From contig JAJFFH010000070.1 in the NCBI GenBank assembly GCA_021776735.1, positions 1 through 64,000 on the forward strand: a DNA stretch of 64,000 nucleotides, read 5' to 3'. A program made the translations under genes and the position numbers. The stretch is from Planctomycetota bacterium (GTDB taxonomy: Bacteria; Planctomycetota; PLA2). This document shows, piece after piece, positions 38,901-47,270 of this stretch (positions are counted from its first letter, which is position 1; each line of letters opens with the position of its first letter). A model generated the notes under the pieces. It did not search any database and was not told the DNA's origin. It worked only from the letters and a program-made list of their open reading frames with translations.

Positions 38901-39274
38901 TCACCGGCAACGTCCAGTGGCAAAAGGACGTCGCGACGCCGCTGTTGCGCACCCCGCCGGTCCACGGCCGCGCCGTTTTCGTTTCGCCGCAACCGGCGCA
39001 GCTCATCGCCATCGACGTGAATACCGGGGTTCAAATCTACCGCTATCGCCAGAGCAGCGCGGCTGGGCGGCAGCAGGTAGAGCCCAAGGACCGCATCTTC
39101 TTTTCCCACGGGCCGACACTGACGGCCTTCGCGCCCTCCCAGGACGGCTACGCGCTGGCCTGGACGTTTCGGGCGCAGGGGCGGATCGTCGCCGGGCCCG
39201 TGGTGAGGGAAGACGCTGTCTACATCGTGGACGACAAAGGCTACGTCTATCGCCTGGAGGCCAACGACTCATGA
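35945..39274 (+). CDS. large membrane protein: DUF4388 (PATAN-like) + TPR + TM + PEGA-like + PQQ-like beta-propeller
   Basis: N-term SLKGNLASVNLTEIFQMLSLSGREGTLFI; TM LAVVLGVTLLLGGVAVVVV; LLSIPPGATIVLDG; PQQ-like repeats to end. Confidence 0.85.
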   Translation: MSLKGNLASVNLTEIFQMLSLSGREGTLFIYEGARKRAICFTKEGVSIRSRDRNEGNLVGRILVRLGKIDERDLQRAVEMRRVGEKLFGDTLVDLGVCSPEDVDLALRIQSEEEIQDLFLNRSDAQFEYVDGYFPETEVPYVHLNVNSLLIEIARRTDEWEYIRRRIRGPREIYRFTGQEGAVDADVLAECYAHRVDPMIDGSHSVGEIIELSYVNKFEVCKLLAAYLDATVIEQVPPETLRQNARLALRMGDTESAIRHYEYLMATGDYPLDVMAEAAEAHEANRDFGEAAALLRRLGEELARGGDIRGAIDALRPVANYPRPEPEALRFLMELVFDNPRAAAEFQSAVVEAAKTLTAHYAAHGQKSDAIEMLEHLIETYPDEVAFVVSLVNVHYEDGAIEVAADECERMAGRFMKRKRTAHAISLYKKLLVIDPSRTDIRERVRQLMQGKRRRIPALVSRLAVVLGVTLLLGGVAVVVVNKRSPGGSGSGGLDPSTRDQLLGRAVSEQASAAEHGRNALEAYRGLLEIVAGDVVSQNDAVMVGLRNAERSWELFLEAAEKCAQIAETIRRQTADSEVTARARAMLEKISARRNDVEQMRSEWHLRAQDTAVRLQATGSKHYQAGKLQAALENFVLVRELATKEGWKRAIKVGQRIANIRRDLGRANELIRAAKAREEVGDWIGARAQYVRVLQEFGRTDIVNSIRMPVELLSIPPGATIVLDGVKQSLKTPAILRLPVNRASRVRFNKPSFKSKSFQLGPYGAETDPAKWTTTFALRKTATWSRALRGDMEPDPAATASRLLVAERLGRWYLMDARNGQRVDSGRLKVFDGISGGLAGNNKWFFVPTLDGTVYMHRAATGSVAYKLRLKNSEGVAAKPLLRDGILYVVGKRGLTVAWDLRGKKPKTLWRKRAEGGTVRAVPVLQDGHVVVVTTTGEVTVFRAKSGQIVIRYKVPGTFRCAPAAAGREDLIFASEEGRLFAVRRVTGNVQWQKDVATPLLRTPPVHGRAVFVSPQPAQLIAIDVNTGVQIYRYRQSSAAGRQQVEPKDRIFFSHGPTLTAFAPSQDGYALAWTFRAQGRIVAGPVVREDAVYIVDDKGYVYRLEANDS

Positions 39275-39377
39275 CCAGACGGACTCAACTCGGCGCCTCC
39301 GGGTTCCGATATGACACGAGGCGCTATCCCGCCGCGACCGTGCGGCTCGGGATCGGGCCCGGGACAGGGAAGGAACA

Positions 39378-40511
39378 GTGAGCTTTTTCAGCAAACTCTT
39401 CGGACGCAAGCGGAAGCGTGGATCGCGAGACGCGACTCCGCAGCTCGCCAGGGAGCTGGAGTCGACCATCGCCGAGGCCGAGCGCCTCGTTGCGGCGGGT
39501 CGCTACGAGGAGGCGAGTTCGGTCGCGGAAGGCGGCCTGCGCCGCTTCCCCACCGCTCAGCGCCTCCGCGCGGTTATCCAGTACGTGCGCCGGGTCGGCG
39601 CCAACAAGCGCCTTTCGCAACTGCGCAAGATCCTCGACGAGCGCAAGGACGAGCGCGCCTACCGCGAACTCGTCTCGCTCCATCTCGATCTCGGCAACAG
39701 GGAGGCCGCCCTCGAGACGGCGAACCGGTACACCGAGGAATGCCCCGACGCGGCCGAGGCGCACGTCCATCTGGGCGAGGTCTACTTATCGCGCTACTTC
39801 GGCGAGGTCTTCGCCCGCGACGCATGGGCCGCGGTCGAAAAACTCGACCGGGCGCTGGAGCTGAACCCGGAAACGATCCGGGCGCACGTCCTGCTGGGAC
39901 TGCTCTACTACGCCATCGGGGCGCCGCGCTACTCGGCCAACGAGCTCGGCGAGGTTCTTCGGCTCGACCCGACCAACACCCGGGTGGCGGAGTTCCGCGA
40001 GCAGATGCTTCAGGTGGCCGGCGCCGAGGGCGAGGAGGACATCGAGTACCTCCTGGACTACGCCGAGGATCACCAGGAAATCCCGAATGATCCGGGGCTC
40101 TTCCCCGGAGGCCGTCGGTTCCGCCTCGACTCGCGGGGCGGCCAGCTCTCGCCGAAGCTGTTTGCGGCGGCTGCCGCGGGCATCGGCAAGCGTCTGCGCA
40201 TCGAGCAGCTCGCCGCCGTCGGCACGGGCGGGCGTCCGCTCGCGGTTGCCGGCGAAAACAAGGAGTCGTTCGTGCGTCTTGCCTGCCGCCTCGACGCGGC
40301 CGCCCGTCGGGCGGGACGCCACATGAACTTCGGCACGATGCGGCGCTTCATGATCGAGGGTCGTTTTGGCCGGGTCGTTCTCGTACCCGCGGGCAACTGC
40401 GCCGTCGCGGCCCGGGCGCCGCGTTCCGTATCGACGGAGCGTATCGCCGAAGGGCTCGAGATGGTCGTCACGGCCTCGCGGGCAGACGAGAGCGTAGAGG
40501 GAGAGGACTAA
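39378..40511 (+). CDS. TPR protein with C-terminal roadblock-like region
   Basis: TPR repeats; C-term FGRVVLVPAGNCAVAARAPRS... Confidence 0.7.
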   Translation: MSFFSKLFGRKRKRGSRDATPQLARELESTIAEAERLVAAGRYEEASSVAEGGLRRFPTAQRLRAVIQYVRRVGANKRLSQLRKILDERKDERAYRELVSLHLDLGNREAALETANRYTEECPDAAEAHVHLGEVYLSRYFGEVFARDAWAAVEKLDRALELNPETIRAHVLLGLLYYAIGAPRYSANELGEVLRLDPTNTRVAEFREQMLQVAGAEGEEDIEYLLDYAEDHQEIPNDPGLFPGGRRFRLDSRGGQLSPKLFAAAAAGIGKRLRIEQLAAVGTGGRPLAVAGENKESFVRLACRLDAAARRAGRHMNFGTMRRFMIEGRFGRVVLVPAGNCAVAARAPRSVSTERIAEGLEMVVTASRADESVEGED

Positions 40512-40870
40512 TGGAACGACTCCTCGATCGTCTCGAAAAGGAAGCCTGGGTCCGCGGGTCGATGATCGTGTCCGACGAGGGCATGGTGGTCGTCGAGCGG
40601 CTCTCGGGCTCACTTGACCGTGATGCCGTCGCCGCCCTGGCTTCCGATCTCGTCACCGAGGTCGTAGCCGGGCTGGCCGAGGCGGGTCACGACTCTTTCA
40701 AACGCATCGTACTCAGCGCGACATCCGGCGAACTGGTTGTCGTCGATTGCGGCGCCGTCTACCTCGTTGTGGTAGCGGCTGCGGGTTCCGAGGCCTTTTA
40801 CATCGAGATCGACAGCGCGGCCGCGCAATTGCGCCGCATGGCGCCGTCGACATCGATGCGCGGAATGTAG
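40511..40870 (+). CDS. roadblock/LC7-like protein
   Basis: IVSDEGMVVVERLSGSLDRDAVAALASDLV...; 119 aa; ATG/TAA overlap with upstream gene. Confidence 0.75.
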   Translation: MERLLDRLEKEAWVRGSMIVSDEGMVVVERLSGSLDRDAVAALASDLVTEVVAGLAEAGHDSFKRIVLSATSGELVVVDCGAVYLVVVAAAGSEAFYIEIDSAAAQLRRMAPSTSMRGM

Positions 40871-40878
40871 GGAACAAG

Positions 40879-41895
40879 ATGGTCCAGATCAACTTCGCCA
40901 ACAAAGAGATCCAGTGCAAGATCGTCTACTACGGACCGGGGATGTCGGGCAAGACCACGAATCTCGAGATCGTGCACAAGAAGGCCCCGGGCGGCGCCAA
41001 GGGTGACCTCACCTCGATCGCGACCGAGGGCGACCGCACGCTGTTTTTTGACTTCATGCCCCTTGATCTCGGCAACATCGCCGGCATCAAGACGAAGTTC
41101 CAGCTCTACACGGTTCCCGGCCAGGTCTACTACAACTCGACCCGGAAACTGGTGCTCCAGGGCGTCGACGGAATTGTCTTCGTTGCGGACAGCCAGGCCG
41201 AAAAGATCGAAGAAAACATCGAGGCATTGGAAAACCTCAAGGGCAACCTGAAGGAATACGGGCGCGACCTCGATTCGATTCCGCTCGTGATCCAATACAA
41301 CAAGCGCGACCTGCCGACGGCGATGTCGATCGAGGATCTCGAGGCACGCCTCAATCCGGTCGGCGCCCCGACGTTCGAGGCCGTTGCCGCGACGGGTGAG
41401 GGGGTGTTCCCCACACTGAAGGCGCTGGCGAGCCTGGTCCTTGAGTCGATCAACCGCGACAAGGGCGAAGGCGTGGGCGCTGCTGCCGCAGCCGTACCCG
41501 CCGCGGCAGCAGCCGCAGTTCCGGGTGCGTCCACGTCGGCACCGGCGCGTCCGGCGCCGGCCGCGCCGCGACGCGTTCCCGCGCGCCCCCAGGCGCCGGC
41601 CGCACCGCGCCGTGTCCAATCAACTCCGACTCCGGCTCAGGCCCAGCCGTCACGGTCCAAGCCGCAACGCGGCGCACCGGCCCGGGACGAACGCCCCGCG
41701 GCGACAGGTCCGGCCGGCCGCAACCAGCCCCGGCGCACGCAAAGGGCCGAGCCGCCCCGGATGCGGCCGGTGAACAGGCAGCAAGGCAAGGTCAAGATCA
41801 AGGAACGCGCGGACACGAGCCGTTTGGTGCTCATGATCGCGGTCGGCGCCGTCATCGTCGGCACCATCGGTTTTCTGGTCCTCAACTACCTGTAG
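40879..41895 (+). CDS. MglA-like small GTPase with Ala/Pro/Arg-rich linker and C-terminal TM anchor
   Basis: KIVYYGPGMSGKTTNLEIVHKK, QLYTVPGQVYYNSTRKLVLQGVDGIVFVADSQ, NKRDLP; tail LVLMIAVGAVIVGTIGFLVLNYL. Confidence 0.9.
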   Translation: MVQINFANKEIQCKIVYYGPGMSGKTTNLEIVHKKAPGGAKGDLTSIATEGDRTLFFDFMPLDLGNIAGIKTKFQLYTVPGQVYYNSTRKLVLQGVDGIVFVADSQAEKIEENIEALENLKGNLKEYGRDLDSIPLVIQYNKRDLPTAMSIEDLEARLNPVGAPTFEAVAATGEGVFPTLKALASLVLESINRDKGEGVGAAAAAVPAAAAAAVPGASTSAPARPAPAAPRRVPARPQAPAAPRRVQSTPTPAQAQPSRSKPQRGAPARDERPAATGPAGRNQPRRTQRAEPPRMRPVNRQQGKVKIKERADTSRLVLMIAVGAVIVGTIGFLVLNYL

Positions 41896-41910
41896 GCCGC
41901 GAGAACAGTC

Positions 41911-42447
41911 ATGTCGAAGACCAAAAGACGTCAGATGACCGACCAGGAGCTGCGCGACAGCCGGCTGATCTTCTATAAGGAAGACATCCAGCAGATCGAC
42001 TCGACGCTGCGCGAGTTCCTCGCCCGGTCCAAATCGAAAGCGGCCCTGCTCGTCGACAAGGACGGCCACCTCATCACGCAGGAGGGCAGTACCGAGAAGA
42101 CGGACACGGACACGATCGCCGCACTCGTCGCCGGCTGTTTCGCCGCGACGCGCGAGATGGCCCGCATCCTTGGCGAAGACGAGTTCACCGCGCTGTTCCA
42201 CCAAGGCCGGAAAGACAACCTCCAACTCAGCCTGGTCGGCACCCGCACGATCCTCGGCGTGTTGTTCGACGACACGACAACGATCGGCATGGTCCGACTG
42301 TACGCCGCGGAAACCGGGCGCAAACTCACGTCCCTGTTCCGCAAGATCAACGGCCGTCCGCCGGCCGCCGCGGGCACCGCTCCCGAAATCGGAGCCGGCT
42401 TCTCGCAAGCCGCGGCCGACACGCTGGAGAACGTCTTCGGCGAGTAG
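41911..42447 (+). CDS. roadblock/LC7 (MglB-like) protein
   Basis: SKAALLVDKDGHLITQEGSTEKTDTDTIAALVAGCFAATREMARILGEDEFTALFHQGRKDNLQLSLVGTRTILGVLFD. Confidence 0.85.
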   Translation: MSKTKRRQMTDQELRDSRLIFYKEDIQQIDSTLREFLARSKSKAALLVDKDGHLITQEGSTEKTDTDTIAALVAGCFAATREMARILGEDEFTALFHQGRKDNLQLSLVGTRTILGVLFDDTTTIGMVRLYAAETGRKLTSLFRKINGRPPAAAGTAPEIGAGFSQAAADTLENVFGE

Positions 42448-42561
42448 GGACCATCCAAGAATAGTTATTCACTGTCGGTGTTCTTGCGACAGTACGCTTG
42501 GCCCCGGGCGCGTTGCCCAGGGCCTTTTTTCTTGGCCGGTGGGGACGCCCCATAGGCCAAC

Positions 42562-42580
42562 AGCAAACGGACGGCGATGC
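42562..42580 (-). repeat. ATCGCCGTCCGT motif, intergenic at convergent gene ends
   Basis: agcaaacggacggcgatgc. Confidence 0.95.
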
Positions 42581-42601
42581 CCGTGACCGGACAACCCGCT
42601 A

Positions 42602-42967
42602 TCAGATGCGCCGCCACTCGTCGGCGACTACTTGATGCTCGTCCTCGTAGAGGATCTTGCCGGGACTCCTGGAGCGCAGCACGCGCACGGGCAATCCGTT
42701 CACGCGAAGGATCGACACGATCCCCCACACCCGGCGTATCGAGTCCCGGGCGCCGTCCTTGAACCAGCTCGCGGCGCTGCTCGGCCAGCCGCGGTAAAAC
42801 GGCGGCACGGGAAGATTCTCGTTCAGCCAGGCGTACGCTTCCGCAAGCCACTCGAGCTCGGCGTGGTCAAGGCGACCGTCGTCGCGCAAGAGCCGCGCCT
42901 CGGTGATCACTCCGGTCAAGTCCCGGTGATGCTCCCTCTCCAGACCCATGACAAATCGAATGAACAT
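42602..42967 (-). CDS. hypothetical protein
   Basis: MFIRFVMGLEREHHRDLTGVITEARLLRDDGRLDHAELEWLAEAYAWLNENLPVPPF. Confidence 0.6.
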   Translation of the reverse strand: MFIRFVMGLEREHHRDLTGVITEARLLRDDGRLDHAELEWLAEAYAWLNENLPVPPFYRGWPSSAASWFKDGARDSIRRVWGIVSILRVNGLPVRVLRSRSPGKILYEDEHQVVADEWRRI

Positions 42968-43039
42968 CACTGCCTCGGGCAGTAGTACCGACCGACGGGA
43001 GCGGGGTTGACCAAAAACAGCGCAGAGCGTCAAGCGGAC

Positions 43040-43219
43040 TCAGGATGTCCGCGCGCGGTGCCTGGCGAGAAACTCGTTCGGCTCTTCGACTTCTTCCACG
43101 ACGGTCACGAGACACTCGGCCCAGTAGAAGAACGCGAGCGGGATTCCGAATCCGGTCAGGCACAAGAGCACGACGACCAGCCGGCTGCCCAAGAACTCGT
43201 GTCGAATGATCTTTCCCAC
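43040..43219 (-). CDS. small (59-aa) single-TM protein, GTG start, absent from the supplied ORF track
   Basis: VGKIIRHEFLGSRLVVVLLCLTGFGIPLAFFYWAECLVTVVEEVEEPNEFLARHRARTS; AAAGGAG Shine-Dalgarno upstream. Confidence 0.7.
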   Translation of the reverse strand: MGKIIRHEFLGSRLVVVLLCLTGFGIPLAFFYWAECLVTVVEEVEEPNEFLARHRARTS

Positions 43220-43258
43220 TGAACCGATCTCCTTTCACTTGGCGGGCACGCCACGACT

Positions 43259-44704
43259 CTACCGGACCGCGACGTACCGACCGCCGGTCAAGTGCGCGAG
43301 GTTCGTCAGCAATTCGGCGTTTTGGTCCTGGGCGAGCCCCACGGTGTGGATCACGAGCCGACCGTAGCGCGTGCGCTCTTCGGTTTCTGCAAGCAAGAGC
43401 GCCGGATCGACGATCACGCCCACGCTCGGCTCACCGTCCGTGAGCAAGAACACCGTGTCGGCTCCGCTGCGCAGCGCAAACTCGAGTGCGGCGTACACGT
43501 TGGTGCCGCCCACCACCGCGCGGTCTTCCAGAAAGTCCAGCGCCGCTTCGCGGTTGCCCGCGTCGGCAGGCTTGAGACCGCGCTCCCACGCGCGAACGCC
43601 GCTGGCAAACAGGGCGACGTTGAACGTAACGTCCGCCGGCAGATCCATCAGCGATTGCATCAGGGCGCGCCGCGTGCGATCGATCCGCTTCTCGCGCTTG
43701 CCGCCCTTGCCGTCCATCGGAAAGATCATGGAGCCCGACACGTCGAGCAGATAGAGCACGCGCCGCGAGTGGGTCCGCAACCCGAAGAACGAAACATCGC
43801 CGTCCGTCTGCTTTTTTCGAAACCGCCGGACCGAACGCACCGCTTCCCAGTCGTCCCGATCCCGCCCGACAGCACGCGCCGTACGCTCTTCGACAAGCCG
43901 ATCGACCCAGCCTCCCGGCAATGTGCGACAAACCCGCGCCACTGCAAAACGCACCGCCGGTCGGGAATGGCGCGCCCACGCACGCACCAGAGCTTCCGGC
44001 GCATCGTGCCGCAACCGGGCAAACACGGCGGCGCCCAACAACTCGGGATCCCGCGCGCGCGATGGCGTGTCCTGCAACGCCCGCGTCGCTCGCGGATCGG
44101 GAATGCCGCCGAGCACGACGGCGCAGCGCCGTGCGAGTGTGTGATCGGAGGACCGCAGCCCCCGAAGCAGCGCATCGACGGCGTGGGCTCGGGAGCGGCC
44201 CGCAGACGAAAGCAGACGGACGGCGATTTGCCCGAGCGCCCAGGTGCGGAACTGGCGCTCGCTATGGCGCCGCGCCTGCAACGGCTGCTGGGGCATCATC
44301 AGGCGCGGCGTGCGAATCTTGTTGACGTAGCGTGCGGCGAACTCGCCCGGAGGCAGTTCCTCCATCGACCAGACGAGCGCAACGGTTTCGGCGACCGTCA
44401 AGCGCGCCAGCGTGCGGCGAAAGTCCGCCTGCTTGTCCCGCAGTCGCGTCCGGTACCGAAAGCCTGGGTAGAGGCGGGCGCGGATGTTGTTGGCCTGCGG
44501 CACTTGGTCGTTCACCGACGGTGGACGGCGGTGCAGGAGCGGCTCGAGGCCGCGGGCGTGCAGGCGGGCGACGGGATCGAGCCGGGTAAACGCGGCGCGC
44601 GGAACCGAGCGCAGGGTCGGCACCAGCGGATCAAACAGCCCGTCCGGCTCGGCAAACGCCGAACCCGCCAGCACCATTGCGAGAGCCAGGGCAACACGAC
44701 GCAC
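43259..44704 (-). CDS. secreted HEAT-like + VWA domain protein
   Basis: LYLLDVSGSMIFPMDGKGGKREKRIDRTRRALMQSL; TVFLLTDGEPSVGV. Confidence 0.88.
   Translation of the reverse strand: MRRVALALAMVLAGSAFAEPDGLFDPLVPTLRSVPRAAFTRLDPVARLHARGLEPLLHRRPPSVNDQVPQANNIRARLYPGFRYRTRLRDKQADFRRTLARLTVAETVALVWSMEELPPGEFAARYVNKIRTPRLMMPQQPLQARRHSERQFRTWALGQIAVRLLSSAGRSRAHAVDALLRGLRSSDHTLARRCAVVLGGIPDPRATRALQDTPSRARDPELLGAAVFARLRHDAPEALVRAWARHSRPAVRFAVARVCRTLPGGWVDRLVEERTARAVGRDRDDWEAVRSVRRFRKKQTDGDVSFFGLRTHSRRVLYLLDVSGSMIFPMDGKGGKREKRIDRTRRALMQSLMDLPADVTFNVALFASGVRAWERGLKPADAGNREAALDFLEDRAVVGGTNVYAALEFALRSGADTVFLLTDGEPSVGVIVDPALLLAETEERTRYGRLVIHTVGLAQDQNAELLTNLAHLTGGRYVAVR
43794..43812 (+). repeat. ATCGCCGTCCGT motif in VWA CDS
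   Basis: acatcgccgtccgtctgct; encodes KQTDGDV. Confidence 0.95.
44211..44227 (-). repeat. ATCGCCGTCCGT motif in VWA CDS, opposite orientation
   Basis: agcagacggacggcgat; encodes QIAVRLLSS. Confidence 0.95.
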
Positions 44705-44765
44705 GTCCTGTTTGTAACGCAGCGCGGCACGTCACGGCGACGCCGGGGTCCCTACAATCTTTGAC

Positions 44766-45092
44766 GTGTCGAACTACACTCGGGTCTGTCCCGCGGCCGA
44801 TCTCGCCCCCGCAACGGCCCGCCTGGCGAAGATCGGGAGCCAGGACATCGCCGTCCTTCGGCTTACGGACGGCTCATTACACGCCATCGAAGACGCCTGC
44901 CTGCACGCTGGCGGACCGCTGCACGAGGGCACGCTGGACGGCGCGATCGTGACCTGCCCCTGGCACGGCTGGAAATTCGACGTAAGGGACGGCTCGTGCA
45001 GCCTGAATCCGTGCGTCAAGCTGGCTTGCTACGGCGTACGCGAACGCGACGGATTCATCGAGGTCCGCGGGCCGCCGGCGCCGGCTTCGTAG
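44766..45092 (+). CDS. Rieske [2Fe-2S] ferredoxin-like protein
   Basis: CLHAGGPLHEGTLDGAIVTCPWHGWKFD (CxH...CxxH). Confidence 0.93.
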   Translation: MSNYTRVCPAADLAPATARLAKIGSQDIAVLRLTDGSLHAIEDACLHAGGPLHEGTLDGAIVTCPWHGWKFDVRDGSCSLNPCVKLACYGVRERDGFIEVRGPPAPAS

Positions 45093-45642
45093 CCAGAACG
45101 AGGCGTTCGCGGCCCAGGCGCGGTTGGACCGACGAAACGGGGGTCTCGACCGAAACCAGATCGAAAACCGTGCCCCAGATGGCCTCGATTTCGGATTCGA
45201 GGACACCGAACGGCGGTCCCTCCACGTATTCGCCCATCGGGAACAGCAGCGCGACGACGAGCCCGCCCGGCTTCAAGGCGGCCAAAAGAGCCTCGACGTA
45301 GGCGCCGCGCCGCACCGGATCGATCGCGCAAAAACAGGTGTATTCGACGATCACGTCGAACCGGTCGGGATAGACGCGCCCCAGATCGAACACGTCCAGC
45401 TTCTCCACATGCGGCAGATCGACGGCGAAATCGAAGCCGATGGCGTCGTAGCCGCGGGCGCGCCAGGCGTAGACATCGTGGGCCTGGCCACAGCCGGGGA
45501 AGGCCACGAGGCCGGTTTGGGGGGCGCGGGGGCTGTCGGCGAACTCCTCCAAAACCGGGCACGGGCCGTCCAAATCCCATCCCGCGGATTCCTCTGCATA
45601 CAGTTGGCGCCAGTACCCGGAAGAGGACACGTCGTCGGTCAT
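45055..45642 (-). CDS. thiopurine S-methyltransferase-like SAM methyltransferase
   Basis: GLVAFPGCGQAHDVYAWRARGYDAIGFDFA; FDVIVEYTCFCAIDPVRR. Confidence 0.82.
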   Translation of the reverse strand: MTDDVSSSGYWRQLYAEESAGWDLDGPCPVLEEFADSPRAPQTGLVAFPGCGQAHDVYAWRARGYDAIGFDFAVDLPHVEKLDVFDLGRVYPDRFDVIVEYTCFCAIDPVRRGAYVEALLAALKPGGLVVALLFPMGEYVEGPPFGVLESEIEAIWGTVFDLVSVETPVSSVQPRLGRERLVLATKPAPAARGPR

Positions 45643-45719
45643 CGGTAAAAGCCTATCTCAGAGGTTGTGAAGATATCCCGGTTGTCCCCCGCCCCCCTCT
45701 TTCCTAGACTGTCGCGGCT

Positions 45720-46292
45720 TTGGCGAAGCTCGAAATCGTGAAAGGCCTGGGAACGGGCTCCGAATACGAAGTGGACCAGGCCGTCATCTTGGGGCGGCTG
45801 GACACGAACGACGTGCCCGTGAAGGACACGAAGGCGTCGCGTGAGCACGCCAAGGTCTACCGGCAGGGCGCGGTTTTTTCGATCGTGGACCTGAACTCCA
45901 GCAACGGCACGTTCGTGAACGGCCGTCAGGTCACGAAGCAGCGCCTCGAAACCGGGGACGAAATCACGATCGGCTCGGTCACGATCCGCTTCACCGATCC
46001 GGAAGCCGAAGCGATCAAGCAGGCCGCACTCGCGGGCCGCAAGAGCCTCGACGACGACTTCGGCGGCAAGAAAAAGACCGCCGGGGCTGCCGCGGGCGGA
46101 GGCGGAGGCGCCCCCGACGTCGTGATGACGGGCCACCAGCCGCTGCAGTATGGTCGCAAGAAGCGCGGCAGCCCGAAAGCCGGCCTCGATTTCGACCAGA
46201 TTTCGGACGGAGCGCGCCTCTTCATCTACATCGCACTCGTGCTGGTGTTCGCGGGGCTGATGTACTTCGCCTACACGTTCGTGGCCGGATAG
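45720..46292 (+). CDS. FHA-domain protein with C-terminal TM
   Basis: VILGRLDTNDVPVKDTKASREHAKVY...IVDLNSSNGTFVNGRQV. Confidence 0.92.
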   Translation: MAKLEIVKGLGTGSEYEVDQAVILGRLDTNDVPVKDTKASREHAKVYRQGAVFSIVDLNSSNGTFVNGRQVTKQRLETGDEITIGSVTIRFTDPEAEAIKQAALAGRKSLDDDFGGKKKTAGAAAGGGGGAPDVVMTGHQPLQYGRKKRGSPKAGLDFDQISDGARLFIYIALVLVFAGLMYFAYTFVAG

Positions 46293-46337
46293 TTCGTTCG
46301 GGCGGGCCCCCCTAAATCCGCCTTCGGCGGCTCTTCG

Positions 46338-47270
46338 CTAGCTCGGAGGCTCGAACGCGCGGAGTCGTTTGGCCAGGACTTTCGCGGACCGTTGCCAGGT
46401 TTGTTTGCGCGCGTGATCTTGGGCGGCTTCCAGCTCTTGGGGGGTTGCGGCCATCGCGGCTCGGACGGCGGCTTCCAGTTCGGCTTGGGATTCTCCGTAG
46501 AACGCGTGTTCGCCCAGCGTTTCGCGAAACGCCGGAAGGTCGCGCACCACCACTGGACGGCCCAGCGCCATGGCTTCCAGCGCAACCATGCCGAACGCTT
46601 CGCGTGTCGCCGGGCACAACACGACCGCCGCCGCCGCGATCTCGCACCACAGTTCATCTTGCGGGAGCCACTTCACGCCGCGACCAACTTCGCGGAGCGG
46701 CAGGGCAACGCAATTAGCCAATTGGCGTGCAATTCTTATACCCTTATGCGCGGGACCCGGATCGACCATGAGCAAGAGCGGACGGACGGCGATGTCGCCG
46801 TAGCGGTCTCGAAGAGCCTGAGCGTCCGGCACGGACACGGCGTTGGGGACGACGGTAGCGTCGATGCCCCACGCCTTGCGCACCGCGGTGCTCACGGCAA
46901 GCACACCCGCGGCGCGACGCAGGTGCCGGCGAATGAGCGCACGGCGCCACCACGGTCCGCCGTCGTCGTGCAGCGTGATCAACGTCGGTACTTCCGAGGA
47001 CGCCGGGTAGTGGTCCGTGATCAAGACATCGCCGTCCGTCGGCGTCCTCAGGGTTCGAAACCGTCGGAAACGGGCCGTGGCACGCACCGGAAGCCGGCGC
47101 ACCTCCACGCCGGGCGGAACGATCGCCTCCGGCGTGTCTTCGGCGAGCAGGAAGAGGAGGTCGTAGTTTCCGAGCTCGCGCAAGGCGCCAAACAGGTGGC
47201 GGGCGCGAAGGCCCGCGCCGCCGGGCGGGTCGCCGTAGGCCGTTGCGTTGATCAGTACACGCACGCTCAA
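46338..47270 (-). CDS. GT4-type glycosyltransferase
   Basis: LCPATREAFGMVALEAMALGRPVVVRDLPAFRETLG. Confidence 0.88.
   Translation of the reverse strand: MSVRVLINATAYGDPPGGAGLRARHLFGALRELGNYDLLFLLAEDTPEAIVPPGVEVRRLPVRATARFRRFRTLRTPTDGDVLITDHYPASSEVPTLITLHDDGGPWWRRALIRRHLRRAAGVLAVSTAVRKAWGIDATVVPNAVSVPDAQALRDRYGDIAVRPLLLMVDPGPAHKGIRIARQLANCVALPLREVGRGVKWLPQDELWCEIAAAAVVLCPATREAFGMVALEAMALGRPVVVRDLPAFRETLGEHAFYGESQAELEAAVRAAMAATPQELEAAQDHARKQTWQRSAKVLAKRLRAFEPPS
46777..46795 (-). repeat. ATCGCCGTCCGT motif in glycosyltransferase CDS
   Basis: agcggacggacggcgatgt; encodes GDIAVRPLL. Confidence 0.95.
47026..47039 (+). repeat. ATCGCCGTCCGT motif in glycosyltransferase CDS
   Basis: acatcgccgtccgt; encodes TDGDV. 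Confidence 0.95.

Noticed and set aside
41317-41330. gacggcgatgt in the MglA-like GTPase
   Set aside because: Lacks the full 12-mer; explained by the conserved NKRDLPTAM coding sequence.
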